Shown here piece by piece: positions 22,558-34,550 of a stretch of 64,000 nucleotides of DNA. Numbering within the stretch: the first letter of the stretch is position 1; each line of letters begins with the position of its first letter. The translations under genes and the position numbers were made by a program. The notes beneath the pieces were generated by a model, which searched no databases, was not told where the DNA came from, and saw only the letters and a program-made list of their open reading frames with translations. This stretch comes from Uloborus plumipes (taxonomy: Eukaryota > Arthropoda > Arachnida > Araneae > Uloboridae), in assembly GCA_038373865.1 (NCBI GenBank), contig JAXGGA010000077.1, forward strand, positions 248,001-312,000, written 5' to 3'.

Positions 22558-22921
22558 GGGTAATTCCACGGTAACAGACATATCAGTTTTTCACAAAATA
22601 GTGCACAAAGACTAGAAATATGTTAAATCCTTGTTTTACTTCACAAGTTTTCAGTTAAATTTTGAAGATTTCCAGAAAAAAAATGTTTTAACAATATCAT
22701 TTTCTCCACAATAGACGTATCTTGTAAGATACGGCCAAAAAATTATAATATAAATACTGTTTCTTGAAATCTTCAAAATTTAACTATGTTTAATCGTAGT
22801 AGAGTCCATGTTCTTCTTAAAATTCAAGCAATGAAACATGAAACAAAGATTTTACATATTTTTAGTCTTTGCAGGCTGTTTTGTGCAGAAATTAATGCTT
22901 TTTATTAAACTGGAATTGCCC
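22558..22921. mobile_element. Fold-back MITE with 4-bp ATAA duplication
   Basis: Left end GGGTAATTCCA, right end GGAATTGCCC, flanked by ATAA on both sides (22554-22557 and 22922-22925). Internal arms also pair: TTAAATTTTGAAGATTTC near 22655 against GAAATCTTCAAAATTTAA near 22768. A short palindrome, TATCTTGTAAGATA, lies near the centre. Superfamily not assigned. Confidence 0.65.
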
Positions 22922-23433
22922 ATAAACATTTGTTTCATTGTGTTACCAAGTGGTTAATAGTAGGTGTTTGCTAAAAAGGTGCTAGTTTTTAACATTGCTC
23001 ACAACTTTCTTACACAAGCAAAATTCACAATCTCTCTGTTTTTTACAATCAATCAAGGAATTAAATGTCTTGTGATGATAGATTGAAATCATTCACTTAT
23101 TACAGCACTATGTATCACAACAACATTACAAGTATCTTTTGCATAAGAACAGCCTGCATTGTCCATTGATTGTATAAAGTATTTATTGTTAACAAACTTT
23201 TTTTTCTACGTGGAGACATTATGAACTATCTAAACTTTAAACGCATAACAGAAAAACTTTATCATACGTAGTTATTACTATTGGGTTTGAAAGAAATAAA
23301 AAAACAAATAAGTATTTAAAATTTATTTCCAGAAAGACAAAACACAATACAAATTTTAAAAATTGACTTCTACATTTCAAGTAGAAAAAACATTGAATAG
23401 TTAAAAGTTAAAGATTTTTACACAAAAGCTATA

Positions 23434-23607
23434 CTGTCGGCCCCGCTTAAACAAATACTGTCGGTTCCAAGAAATATTATTCAATTAAACGGGTATTCGA
23501 TTAAGTGGGGATCTTTAACATTACGTCTAGGGCATCGGTTCCAAGATATTTTATTCGTATAAGCGAGGTATTCGTTTATCCGTTACCCGATTAAGCGGGG
23601 ACGACAG
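23434..23607. mobile_element. Tigger/pogo-like MITE, intact 174-bp copy
   Basis: TIR CTGTCGGCCCCGCTTAA against the complement CTGTCGTCCCCGCTTAA, flanked by TA at 23432-23433 and 23608-23609. It lies about 220 bp downstream of the RCCD1 stop codon. On the RCCD1 strand it supplies an AATAAA (23550-23555). Confidence 0.88.
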
Positions 23608-23828
23608 TATTATAAAAGTCTTAGAATTTAATTTGATAACTTTAGTTTAAAAAAAAATGTTCAATACTGTTGAATGTTTTATATTCTATTACAGAATGAG
23701 GGAAAGATTGCTTTAAGTAAGGAATAATTACATTTAAATAAATGAAAAGCTAAAATGTCGGAAATATACATTTTAATAACACTTATGATTAATATCAAAA
23801 CTCTTTTTAATGTTAATGAACTTAAATA

Positions 23829-26800
23829 CTATTCTTTCAATGATCCCAAAACCAGTGTACTCCAAAAATTACATGTTATGTCCTCAGGAACTATATTTTC
23901 AGGCAGTGTGATTTTTTCTGGTTTATCACAAATTATTTGCTTTTCATGGCCCAGCTGACCATATCCATTCCATCCCCATGTCCATACCTGATGGTCTTCT
24001 GAAAAACAATTGAAAGAAGAAAAAAAAAGAGTTTGAATGAAAAGTTATCCAAAGCTTCTAAATTATTGTCATTTTACTTAATTCAGTTTTATTATGTAAC
24101 AGGAAAATTAATAAAAATGGTTAACTAAAATATTGATTTTTTGTGTGTGTGTGTGTGAAGAAAATATATTTAAATAAGTAAAAAATAATACAGTTAAACC
24201 CTCTATCGCAAATCCAGGATGTAATGATCTCCCAGTTTTAGTGTTGTTTAAGTAGCCCCAACTGAAGTCCGTTGTTAATGTATTTTCAAATGCTTGTAAA
24301 GATCATCAAACACTTGAGAATCAGCAATGGTGATCAAAAAATTTCAAACCTTTCACAATACTTGTCCCAGCTACATTCCTTTCCAATTTTTTCGTAGACA
24401 AATACGATCTTCTGCAATATAACCCGGTCTATATCATTTCTCACCTACTCTTTCTCAGATACTGGTGTAAACTTTGTACTGACTATGACTTTTTTCTGTT
24501 GAGGACTAAGCTGAATTTATTTATTGGGAAATTTCAAAGTACTTAAAGCTTGTTTTTAATTTACTAGGAATTTTCTTTTAATAAATTTACTGTAATGTAC
24601 TTTTTGGTTGAATTGTTAATTCTGAGGCAGCTGCCATTGTTTTGAGCAAAATTTTTACAACAGAAGCAAGATAAACAAGCTGAAGATTTCATTACAATAG
24701 TTGATAGGTAAATCAATGATATGTACATAAACCCCAAAAGTTTTCAACCAAAAGTAACACTTCTTGCCATACTATCAATAAATTTAAAAGATAAAGAAAT
24801 CTTAAAGCATTAATATTACTAAGTACAGTAGTTAGTACTAATAATTATTTAATTTTATCCTTGGTATTACTAATAGAAATACTATGTGAAAAAGATATTG
24901 TAACGAGTCCGTAGCACCTTCAACTTTCTTTAAATGAGCATTCCAATCTTGAGGAAGTAACTATAAATTTATTTACAAGTATTTACACTATTAACAATAA
25001 AGCAGGAAACAATTGCTAAACATCCAGCAATTAGGTAGCAAAACAGTACACTGTACTCTCAACAGTAACTCAGCACCACGTATCTAACGTGAACAGTAAT
25101 TAAGCAATTACAAAAGCAAAACAACCATCCGCCCAAGCGAACGAAAACGAGCATCTCAGAAATCCCATCTGAGAAAAACTAACTGACTGTGTTCAAGGCC
25201 AGCTATTTATACTCTCAAGGAAACCCCTACTACGTTCTAGTAAAATCCGGAGTGTTCCAAATCATTCATAACTTCAAATAATCCATTGAGAAAGTTCTAG
25301 CAATAAAAAGAAAAAAAACCCACTCTGAGCGAAAAATGTCTTCATGCCTATTAAATGTAGGGCAAGTGTAAAAACTACAAAGTGTTACGAGGCCGGTATA
25401 CAAGTTATAAAGGTGATACCTTCAGATACTTTTGCAACATGACGTCAGATAAAACCAAAACTAATGAAAATGATGCAAGGCAGGAAAAACAACACCTATT
25501 TACAAGATTTGTAACAATATTTATCATAAACGTATCTGAACAAGTTAACATTACTTTTTTTTTTGAATAGCCCTTTGAATATATACACTTGGTTGCAAAG
25601 AGTTCTTATGCCAGTTCGTCAAGTGTTTGTTATAATGGGGTTCAACTGTAGTTTAAACTTACACATTTGTTTTCACCATTAGGGTATTAAGTAACTGTTG
25701 AAAGAACTGATCAGCCACTAAGCTACAATATTACTTTTAATTTATTTTACATTTTTGAAAACTATTGCATTAAAATTATTTCATGTGGACATTTCATAAT
25801 TTGTCTGCAATGTCATTTGAAAAAAAAAAAATACATGCACCAAATTACAACATTCTGTATTTTCTCCAAAAAAGAGGGTGCAAAACAAATTACTTAATGT
25901 ATATTATATTGAAAAGCAACAAAAATTACATCCATATATATTTTCACATACATTATTTTTTGAAACCAGAGTTCAATCCCCTTCTCCCATTCCCCATCAA
26001 TGACAGACCTGGTTTGACACAAACAATGTTAGATAATACTAATAAGAACAAAAAATAAATAAATAAAAAAATTTTTTGCCTGTGATTTGCATATGATGTA
26101 TTTTATTTTTCAGTTTATCTACATAAGCATGCTTTTCTGCATAGACCAAAAAGTAATATTAAAAAAAAAAATAAATAAATAAATGGGGAGGGTGGGGGGA
26201 TCCAATAATCATAATCAAATAGTAACTTTTTTAAAGAGAGTACCTAATGTGCAAAAGGGGATTATAACCTTCACTCTTGTTTTTAAGAAGTAAGAACTGA
26301 AAGCATGAACTTGTACTGACCATGCAAAAGTGTAATAATATTTAGCTGTATTTCAGAATTTTGCAAAAATCTTTGCTTTCACATCACATAAATAATTTTT
26401 TAAATAAAAATTAAGTAGCTTAAGAAAAATTGAACATTTCAGAACTTCTAATTTATTACTCTTGTAAAACATATACTGTTGTCCCTGCTTAATCAGGTAA
26501 CCGATAAACAAATACCCTGCTTTATACGAATAAAAAATCCTGGAACCGATGCCATAGACGAAATGTTAAAACTCCCCACTTAAACAAATACCCAGCTTAA
26601 TTGAATAATATTTCTTGGAACCGACGGTATTCCTTTAAGCGGGACGAGTAATAAATTTTGATGTTTTTTTTTTTTTTTTTGTAAAAAACTGCAATTAAAA
26701 TAACATTAGAAACACGTTGAAAATATACATAACCTTCGTGTGGTAGTAAGAAGATGAATAGCACATAATAAAAGGTACCAGTCTCAGGCATTTTAAAACA

Positions 26801-29800
26801 TCGTTTTTATGTTAATAAATGAATATCATTACGTTAAGTGTTTGTTTTGAATACACTATTTTTTTGCAAAATATTTCTTTATGTGATTAGAATTTTTAGA
26901 AATTATTAAAATCCAGTCTTATTTTCTTTCGACCAGTCAACTCCTTAAACTAACTATACTACATTTAAACAGTTTCTTTTTGTTTTACAAAGGATGAAAA
27001 AACTTTACCACCATTCAATGCTATCAAATTAGTTTTCAAGCACATTTGAAAAAAAAAAAAGAGAATGTTTTAAATACTTAATAATTAAAATAACTTTTGA
27101 AAAGTCTACCCACTTACAAGTATTTCTAGACAGTTAATTTCAATAATGTTACCTGTTATGCAAGCAGTATGCCTTGAGCCACAACTAACACTTAAAACAC
27201 TGTGATCATTCGGGAATTCCAAAAATTTTGGAAGGCAACAAATGGTTTCAATTTCTTTCTTTGGCAGTGTGTGTTCATGAAGTTCATTGCAAGGGAACCC
27301 AAGCTGTCCACTTTCATTCCAACCCCACATATACAAATCTCCTTCACCTAAAACACAAGGAAAAGAAAATACACATCTATGAACATGAACACAAAATAAT
27401 AATTTTTAAAACTATAAGTTATTGTTACAATAAAGACTTTTCCAAACATTTTACTGATTGATTTAACAATTTTACGCCAGAGCACGTGTTTTTCCTTGAG
27501 CTAGAACTCTGAATTTGCCCCTGCCCTAATGTTCCAATCTTTTTTACTTTTAATTAATTAATTTATTTATTTTTCAGTTTTTAAATATTTGAGTTAGAAT
27601 AGTAAAATATTTAGTATCCAGTGGTTGGTCAACACTTTTAATTTAGTAAACTTTTTTTTAATTATTAGTTGTCACTTTATCCTGAGTTTGTCTTTTTTCA
27701 ATGAAAACATTAAAGCAATCTCAGGTGCGGTGCAGGTAAAATTTATGGCACATAAAACGTGTTGCAACATTTTTTACATGCTTTTATAGAAAGAGAATTT
27801 TAAAAAAAAAAAGAATATTGCTTCAACTATCAATTCTTGTAAAAGAAAATTTAAAGCACTTACAAAAGATTTAAAAATAAAAATATGTTTTACAGAATGT
27901 TTATCACATGAAAAAGACCAAAATACAAAACCATTTTTTGCTGAAATCCAATGTGTTATTTTTTAAATGTTCCTTTTCATAATAAACATTGCAAACTACA
28001 ATCTGCAACTCAAAAGCATGCATATATCCCAGTAAAATCGCTGAAGCTGGAGTATGTCCAGAGTTGACGCATTAAAAAAAAAAAAAAATGCTACTATAGG
28101 CCCTTACTTTTAAATATTTGACCAGACAGCTTCAATAATTATTTATTCCACCATATCTTAAATGGAAGAAAAAAAGGCTCAACCAATCAAAAAATACTCC
28201 TGTCTGATGATTAATTTTTTATCCTATTTATGAATGACTTCTGACATCATAAACACCCCTATGAAAAAAGAGGAAAGAAATAAAAATAAAGGGCTTAAGT
28301 CAGTTTTTAAAAGAATCAACACTTCAACTGAAGTAAAAATTAAACTAAATTAGTTCAATTAAAGTTAAAATAAGTATGACTAAATTCTTCACTCTAATAC
28401 AATAATATTGTCATTCAGTTTTCTCAATGGAAATACATATTTATCAATTTCTTTTTACATGCTGTAAGCAGTGGCAAATTTACTGTGTCCCAACTACGAG
28501 AGGCTCCCTTAACATCAAGGCCCTGAAAGGGACTTAAAAATGCACATGAAAAAGTATTACATCGCTCAGTGATAGTCATACGTACAGGGCCGCCGCTACC
28601 AGCGATGGGACCCGGTACCAATTTTAATGCCGGGCCCCCATGCACCCCCCCCCCCCCCCCAATTGCATATTTTCATGCTGCCATCGTTTCAGCACATTTG
28701 CAGTTGTAAAAAAAAAGGAGATAAATTTTTTTTTCTGAAAAACTTTTTTTTTTTAGTTACGAAAGCGTGCATCTGATTTTATTTTCACGTTATTTGTATC
28801 ACCAGATGATTTTAAAAAGCGGTACATTTTCCTTTGCGCAAGCGCGTTTCATTCATTAGTGTTTGTACTAGCAATTGTTTCATATTGAGAATCGGCAATG
28901 GAAAATGAGATTTTTTTCTTTTGATGAAATTATTGACACTATTACTGGAAAAACATGTCCATAACCTTAGGAGCCCCCTAAAGCTCCGGTCCCCGGTACT
29001 AGAGGTCGAGTATTCCCCCCAAACGGTGGCCCTGCATACGTGTCCCCAAATTTGCAATGAGATATGCTCCCAAACCTGCCAATCCGCCACTGGCTATAAA
29101 CAAATTAAGTTTAAAACAAAAAGCATACCACTTATTGCAGCTGAATGCCATCCACCAGCAGCTATTTTTTTCACTATGATTCCATCCAAAGCATCTAATA
29201 ATTGCGGTGCATCTATATTTTCAATTTTGCCATGTCCCAATTGACCTCGACTGCAAGACATTTTAAACTCGTGAAAAAATTCTGAAGTATAAATTATATT
29301 TTAGTACAATAGTATAAAAAAGAAAATATTAATTTTAATAATGTTTAGCAATTTGTTCATGCACATAATAAAAATACTGAAAAACTAAAGTTAAAATATC
29401 ATTTTAAAATATTCATCCATACTTTGCAGATTAAATTAAATACTTCGAAATGATTTTTGCCAAAGATGTAAAAAGATGAATTTTACTTCACAGCTGCTAT
29501 AAATTAAAATGTTAAATTAAAAATCATTTTGGAAAAAATAAATTTTTAGTTGTGTTTGTTCCTATAATCTATCATTGTGAACAATACCAAAGTGCACCTC
29601 GAACCCAGAGGAAGTTTCTTTATTTTCAGTAATAATATGGATGATTAAAAAAAAAAAAAAAATCTGCATTTTCTCGAAAATGGCTCAAATTTTCTCTTGG
29701 TGGGACGCTTCTACCATTAATTTTAAGAAAGCCCAGAAGCAGAAAAAAAGCAATATATGTCGCAGATTCTTGAGAAAGTCTGCAGAATTTACTGTTTTTT

Positions 29801-32800
29801 TTTTTTTTGGAATATTTCATCATTGAACAAATTGCATTATTTTCAAAACTGGTAGTAGTGTGTAAGAACTCATTCTATATGTGTAGTTTAATGCACAATA
29901 ATAGCTCTGGTATTTACAAAGTCTTATAGTCTCATATTTTGGGTAATTAGAGGGTAATGATGACTAAATGGAATTGTTTCATGAATAGAGAGCTCTAATT
30001 ATGCTGAAAATGCATTCAGAAAAGTTTTAAATGCAATAAATAGGAAAACATTCTATTTAGAAATAAAGATTCCATTTTCTCAGAAATTCACCAAACGCAG
30101 TAGAGCCTGAAACGGATTAATCGCAATAAAAGAAAGTCGACTAAAAAGTGAAACGTTAATTTGGTCATTCTTTCAACTTCACTACAATGTGTAAGACCGG
30201 GCATTTTTTCCATTCAGTATTTAAGAACTTCCAAATTAAATTTGAAATTATAGATTCATCTTCTTTCCACATGAGTGATTATGTTGGGCAATTAGTTTTT
30301 AAATTTAAACTGCTTATATCTGTACCTCAGAACCAGACTAACGTAAGTCCATTTTCGTCATTTTTCAGTAGAGGGGAAAAACGATGTATTCGACAATCGT
30401 TTTTCCCCTCTACCGAAAAATGACGAAAATGGACTTACGTTAGTCTGGTTCTGAGGTACAGATATTACACTGTCTTGCATTGCTATGTAAGGTTAACAAT
30501 GCACCACAATGTAAAAATTACTTCATTGACCAATCCTAGCTCAGATTTATTTATTTATCTTTTTTTTTTTTGAAATGAAATTATTCCTTTAAAAATAATA
30601 ACAAAAAGTAATTGAGATGAGCTTTTTATAAACCTTGTTTTAAATATCTATTTAACTTGACAGAGAGCATGTGCCTGTCAGATGATCTGACAAGGGGGAC
30701 CTACAGTAAATGATGAGAGGGGCATGTGTCTAACTATGAGTTGTATAAAAGTACCTTCCATTGCCAAAACTAATCACTTGTCCAGAGTTTGACAGCAGAA
30801 GAACATGTTCTTTACCACAGGCAACTTCGCGAATTTTCCATCGCATAGGTAATAGATTTGATGGGAGTTTTTCATCAAAAGAAATACAAAAAATTTCACC
30901 ATCTGAAGAATAAAAATTAATGAAATGAGTACACCAAAAAAAGATTATCAAGAAACCATTTATACATAAAATATGACTCGTGAAAAAAGAATTTAACAAA
31001 TTATAATGTATGACAAACTATTACAAGAATTTACATTTAATTAGTAAGTTGCAACATGAGTGGAATAGGTTTGGTGATCAGAAAATTTTTTGCAGCATAC
31101 ACACACACACACACAAAACAGGGTAGGTGAATGATGTATATAAAAGTAAAAAAATGAGCAGATCTATACAAATAATTTAACCCTCAACATCAGAAGTTCG
31201 AGAATATGGTGTTTAAAGTGTAATTTTTCCAATGCTCGAAATGCGACTTATTCATTTATTTTAAGCTGATAGTGGTAAAAAAAAATCTCTAAGAGGATTA
31301 TGGAAGTTATGACATACCTACAAAAAACACTTTTGATAAATGATATATTCTAGCTGTCCTGTATGAAAAATTCACTCGGAATGTTTTCTGTGAATTTTTT
31401 TTTAAATACTCAAAACTTAAGTGGGTAAAAAGCTTGTTTTCTATTTGGAATAGTAATTTTTTATCTATACAAAGGGTCAAATCGCAGCTATGAAGAAACT
31501 CTACATCCAACGTATAAAGAAAAGTTCAAATATATCTTACAAAGAGCATTCTGTTTTAAGTCTTATTTTTTTTGAAATAATACGTCTTTTTAAGCTGATA
31601 TTAATAAGTTTTCTTAAACAGGGAGCATTCCTGTAACATTAATTTCAAGAAATAAGGTGTTACATACAAAATACTTGCTTTAGAAATGAAATAAAGGTTG
31701 ACTGATGGAGCAGGAACTCGAACCTTGAACCATTGGGTAAATGCTTTACCAGGTTAGATACAAAGCCTTATAGAACTCTGAGCCAATGCGTTTAAAAAAA
31801 AAAAGTTTGATTGATAGTGAATTTAACTAAATAAGAACTGCAGACTGCATTGAGGAATCAAAATAGAAATTGGTTGCATATCCAAATCCCCACTTTTCAG
31901 AAAAAATTGATTATAAAACCTAAATTGTGCAAGTCTATAATATTTGAAAAACATTCTTTTATCGTAAGTTTATAAATTTGTATCCTATCTTAAGTTTACA
32001 GCAGTAAACTTTTTTCGCCACAAAACATTAAAGGCACACTTTGTAGAGAATTTATTCAAAGAGGTTTCTCTTTAAATTTGGTGTTTTAAAGAAAATTAAT
32101 TAGAAGGTTCTTTTTGCACATTCATTATACTTTGCACATTCATTTTGCTTAACCTGCTATGCACATAGTTCATGATTGAAAATTAAAAAAAAACAGCGTT
32201 AGCTTCTAAAAAGGTGGAGAGCATTTCTGCTGCATTAGTTCCAGCACCTTAATGGTGGGACACAAAATGCTTGCTTTAAAAATACTATGAAAGCTGACCG
32301 CTTGAACAGGTACATAACCCTGAATTGTTTAATTGCAAGGGGAATGTTTTTTTGACTCAAGACTTAAAATTATACACTTCCAATTGCTTTCAACACATGT
32401 TTACAACGTTTCTTTAAAAAAAACATTAAACCACTTCCCCCACAATCCCATACAAAAGAAAAAAAAAGCAAGAAAACATTCCTGAGTTTATGCCTTAAAT
32501 ATTAAAAAAAGTTCAGTTTTTTTTTTTAATAAAAAAAATATACATACATAATAGATCTCCAAAATAGTGAAATTTCTGGTCCTGCCAAATTTTGGGCTAA
32601 GTATAGCAGACCCATTATTGTCGTTATTCCGCCTCATTATATGGTTTTGACCAAAAAAATAGCTTTTCCTTTATATCCATCTATTTAAACAAATATTACA
32701 GCCTGTTTTATGATTTTTTTTGAAGGTGACATTGAACTTATGTATGCAAAAAAAAGACCCTCTATCATCTTGTTTTAAAATAATAATCTTAAATATAGTT

Positions 32801-34550
32801 TTTAAAAAACTAAAAAATACGCTTTTAGAGTTAATCAAACAAAGGTTAAACTATATTTCATGATATTCTTAACTGATTTTCAAAACTATTGAATATCCGC
32901 TAAGTTTACATGCACTTGTAATACATCAACCTGTAATATAGTTTCGCCTTTAGTATTAATGATAGTATTAATTACTTTAATATTTGAAGAGAACGTGAAT
33001 TTTTTCTTTTATTCAGAGTTACATACAAACAACTGAAACACTTATAATCAATACATCAACATGTTATATAGTTTAGCCTTTTGTATTAATATATAGAAAA
33101 ACTATATTACTTTTATATTTGTAAAGAACGTGAATTTTATCTTTTATTCAGAGTTACACACATACAAACAAACCCACATATGAAACTAATAAAAGGGTAT
33201 TAAAAATTGAACATTAAGGATAACATTTTAGCAATTTAAATCCAGAAAATGCAATGAAATTTCATTGGGAAAAGAGTCAAAGAGGACCAAATTTATGATC
33301 AATTAGCAAATTAAATACCATGTTTATTAAACTTTAAATATGCCGGTGCATTTAGTTTTTGTTTTATTTGCATAATGTTGTTATGTTTGGATTTTAAAAT
33401 GAATAAGTTAATTTTTCTGAAAAGTTTCTATTTTCTTTTATATGCATTAATTTTACATAGTGTAATATCACTATGTGCAGAATGAAGAAGTCAGAAAAAT
33501 ACACTATAGTTTTGGAGCATGTTTCAAAATGGCCACTAACATCAAAACGTACACAAGCCACTATCCATTTTTTTAGTTTAAGCATTAAATGAGGGGAAAA
33601 AATGTATTTATTTCTGGGAAAAGAGGATGAACAGGTTGCATTTAAGAAAACTCCTAAGGATAGGATAACCTTGTTTTTTTTCCTTTCTTTTATAAGGCCA
33701 AATTTTATTATTTTTAGAGCTACAAGAACTATAACAAAATTAACAAAAAAAAAAAAAAGCTGGACTGAACATCTGGAGAGAGATTCACCATTAGGCCGAG
33801 TGTTCAGGATATATGGATACCCAACACACCAAACAGAGGAACCGAAAGATTAAAGTTAGTCCTTTTAAAATTTTACAGCAGAGGCTTTAAACTGTTATTG
33901 CAAAGTATTTTATTAACAAAGAACGAGAGGAGTATTTTTTAAATAAAACTGAAAATTTTAAAAATAATAATGGTACATTTTTAGTGATATGTTTACATTT
34001 TCTTACCTGCTGACAAAACACAACTTATTACATCACCAACAGATATTTGCTGCACAACAACATTAGAAGAGTCAAAGTTAACTAATTTTGGTTTAAAAGT
34101 TCCTTTCAAACAGTAATAGCATTCTCCATTACAAGTTTTCAGTAATATCTTGTCCAAACCACATGATATATCAGCGATATTTTGTAAAGCAGGGAATAAA
34201 AGGGAATTTTTTTCTGTTTCTCCAAATCCAGTCTTGAATATCTGTTCATCTAAAAAATAATAATAAAATAAACGCACAGCAACAAAAATCCTCAAGTTAA
34301 AAAGAAAACTGCAATTTGTTTTTCAATTTTCACACTTAAATAAAATGATAAGAAATGGCTTACTGGCAATTAAAATAATAAATGACCATCCCAAATACAC
34401 ATTTATTATATGTAAATGTGGGTTATGTTTTAAAGAATTGAATACTTTATAAAAGGAAGACTGAGGTTCCTTTACGTTTAGGTCCAAATATACTTCATCC
34501 AATTTTTTGAATAAATTATCCCCAAAGTAACAGAAAAGCTTTTTCGACAT
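23829..34550 (-). CDS. RCCD1: RCC1 domain-containing protein 1, complete
   Basis: In mammals RCCD1 partners the JmjC protein KDM8 in H3K36 demethylation and mitotic fidelity (family knowledge). Coding exons in transcript order: 34550-34364, 34249-34007, 30902-30755, 29250-29129, 27347-27153, 23998-23829 (stop 23831-23829). All are GT-AG, phases agree, and the total is 354 residues against 376 in human. The N terminus (FCYFGDNLF) matches the family's short degenerate first blade. RCC1 repeats follow: VACGKEHVLLL, SFGNGSRGQLGHG, IAAGGWHSAAIS, YMWGWNESGQLGF, VSCGSRHTACITG and VWTWGWNGYGQLGH. The stretch PKFLEFP before SCGSRHTA marks RCCD1 rather than RCC1 or SERGEF. Introns carry two nested hATs, a long perfect hairpin, SINE-like copies and pogo-like elements. 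Confidence 0.92.
24191..25648. mobile_element. Degenerate pogo/Tigger-like element containing a solo LTR
   Basis: Left end CAGTTAAACCCTCTATCGCA after TA, right end TATAATGGGGTTCAACTG before TA. About 980 bp remain after removing the internal LTR, with no intact transposase reading frame. In the last RCCD1 intron (23999-27152). Confidence 0.55.
24899..25388 (-). mobile_element. Solo LTR, minus orientation
   Basis: Read on the minus strand it shows LTR order: start near GTAACACTTTGTAG, a TATAAATA box (25204-25211), an initiator-like CAGTTAGTT about 30 bases later, an AATAAA in the distal part, and an end at ACTCGTTACA. The termini are a short inverted repeat (GTAAC/GTTAC). No convincing target duplication, so edges are approximate. 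Probably Gypsy-type; no coding part. Confidence 0.5.
26476..26648 (-). mobile_element. Tigger/pogo-like MITE, inverted diverged copy
   Basis: Same family as 23434-23607 in the opposite orientation: begins CTGTTGTCCCTGCTTAA after TA and ends in TTTAAGCGGGACGAG. The right terminal bases are mutated. In the last RCCD1 intron. Confidence 0.75.
28469..29092. mobile_element. hAT element (outer), interrupted by another hAT
   Basis: Left end CAGTGGCAAATTTAC, right end GGCAATCCGCCACTG. The flanking octamers GCTGTAAG (28461-28468) and GCTATAAA (29093-29100) match at 6 of 8, as for an old duplication. Only about 170 bp belong to this element; the rest is the nested insertion. Confidence 0.7.
28585..29034. 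mobile_element. hAT element (inner), 450 bp
   Basis: TIR CAGGGCCGCCGCTACCAG against the complement CAGGGCCACCGTTTGG. The 8-bp duplication CATACGTA/CATACGTG (28577-28584 and 29035-29042) has one mismatch. Contains a long C run (about 28645-28660). No transposase. Confidence 0.82.
30316..30465. repeat. Near-perfect inverted repeat: 70-bp arms, 10-nt loop
   Basis: Left arm 30316-30385 and right arm 30396-30465 are complementary with essentially one mismatch (TTTTTCAGTAG against CTACCGAAAAA); the loop is GTATTCGACA. It lies in the RCCD1 intron 29251-30754. The near identity of the arms implies recent origin, gene conversion or selection on the fold. It may be a fold-back MITE or a hairpin-RNA locus. 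Confidence 0.9.
31098..31116. repeat. (AC)n microsatellite
   Basis: About nine AC units in the RCCD1 intron 30903-34006. A similar (TG)n run lies at about 24142-24158. Confidence 0.8.
31621..31785 (-). mobile_element. tRNA-derived SINE-like copy A
   Basis: On the minus strand it carries a good polymerase III B box, GGTTCGAGTTCC (31713-31724), with an A-box-like TAACCTGGTAAAGC before it. About 120 bp match copy B at 32217-32340 (shared ACAAAATACTTGCTTTA...GGTTGAC type text). Not a functional tRNA: no full cloverleaf. Confidence 0.5.
32217..32340 (-). mobile_element. tRNA-derived SINE-like copy B, diverged
   Basis: Diverged relative of copy A in the same orientation. The B-box region is degraded. 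In the same RCCD1 intron. Confidence 0.4.
32914..33170. repeat. Diverged tandem duplication of about 120 bp
   Basis: Two adjacent copies share AATACATCAAC, TAGTTT(C/A)GCC, AACGTGAATTTT and CTTTTATTCAGAGTTACA in the same order and spacing. Around it, the rest of this RCCD1 intron (to 34006) is AT-rich with nothing else recognised. Confidence 0.65.

Noticed and set aside
31713..31785. tRNA gene on the minus strand
   Set aside because: A B box is present but no paired acceptor stem or anticodon arm; fits a SINE head better.
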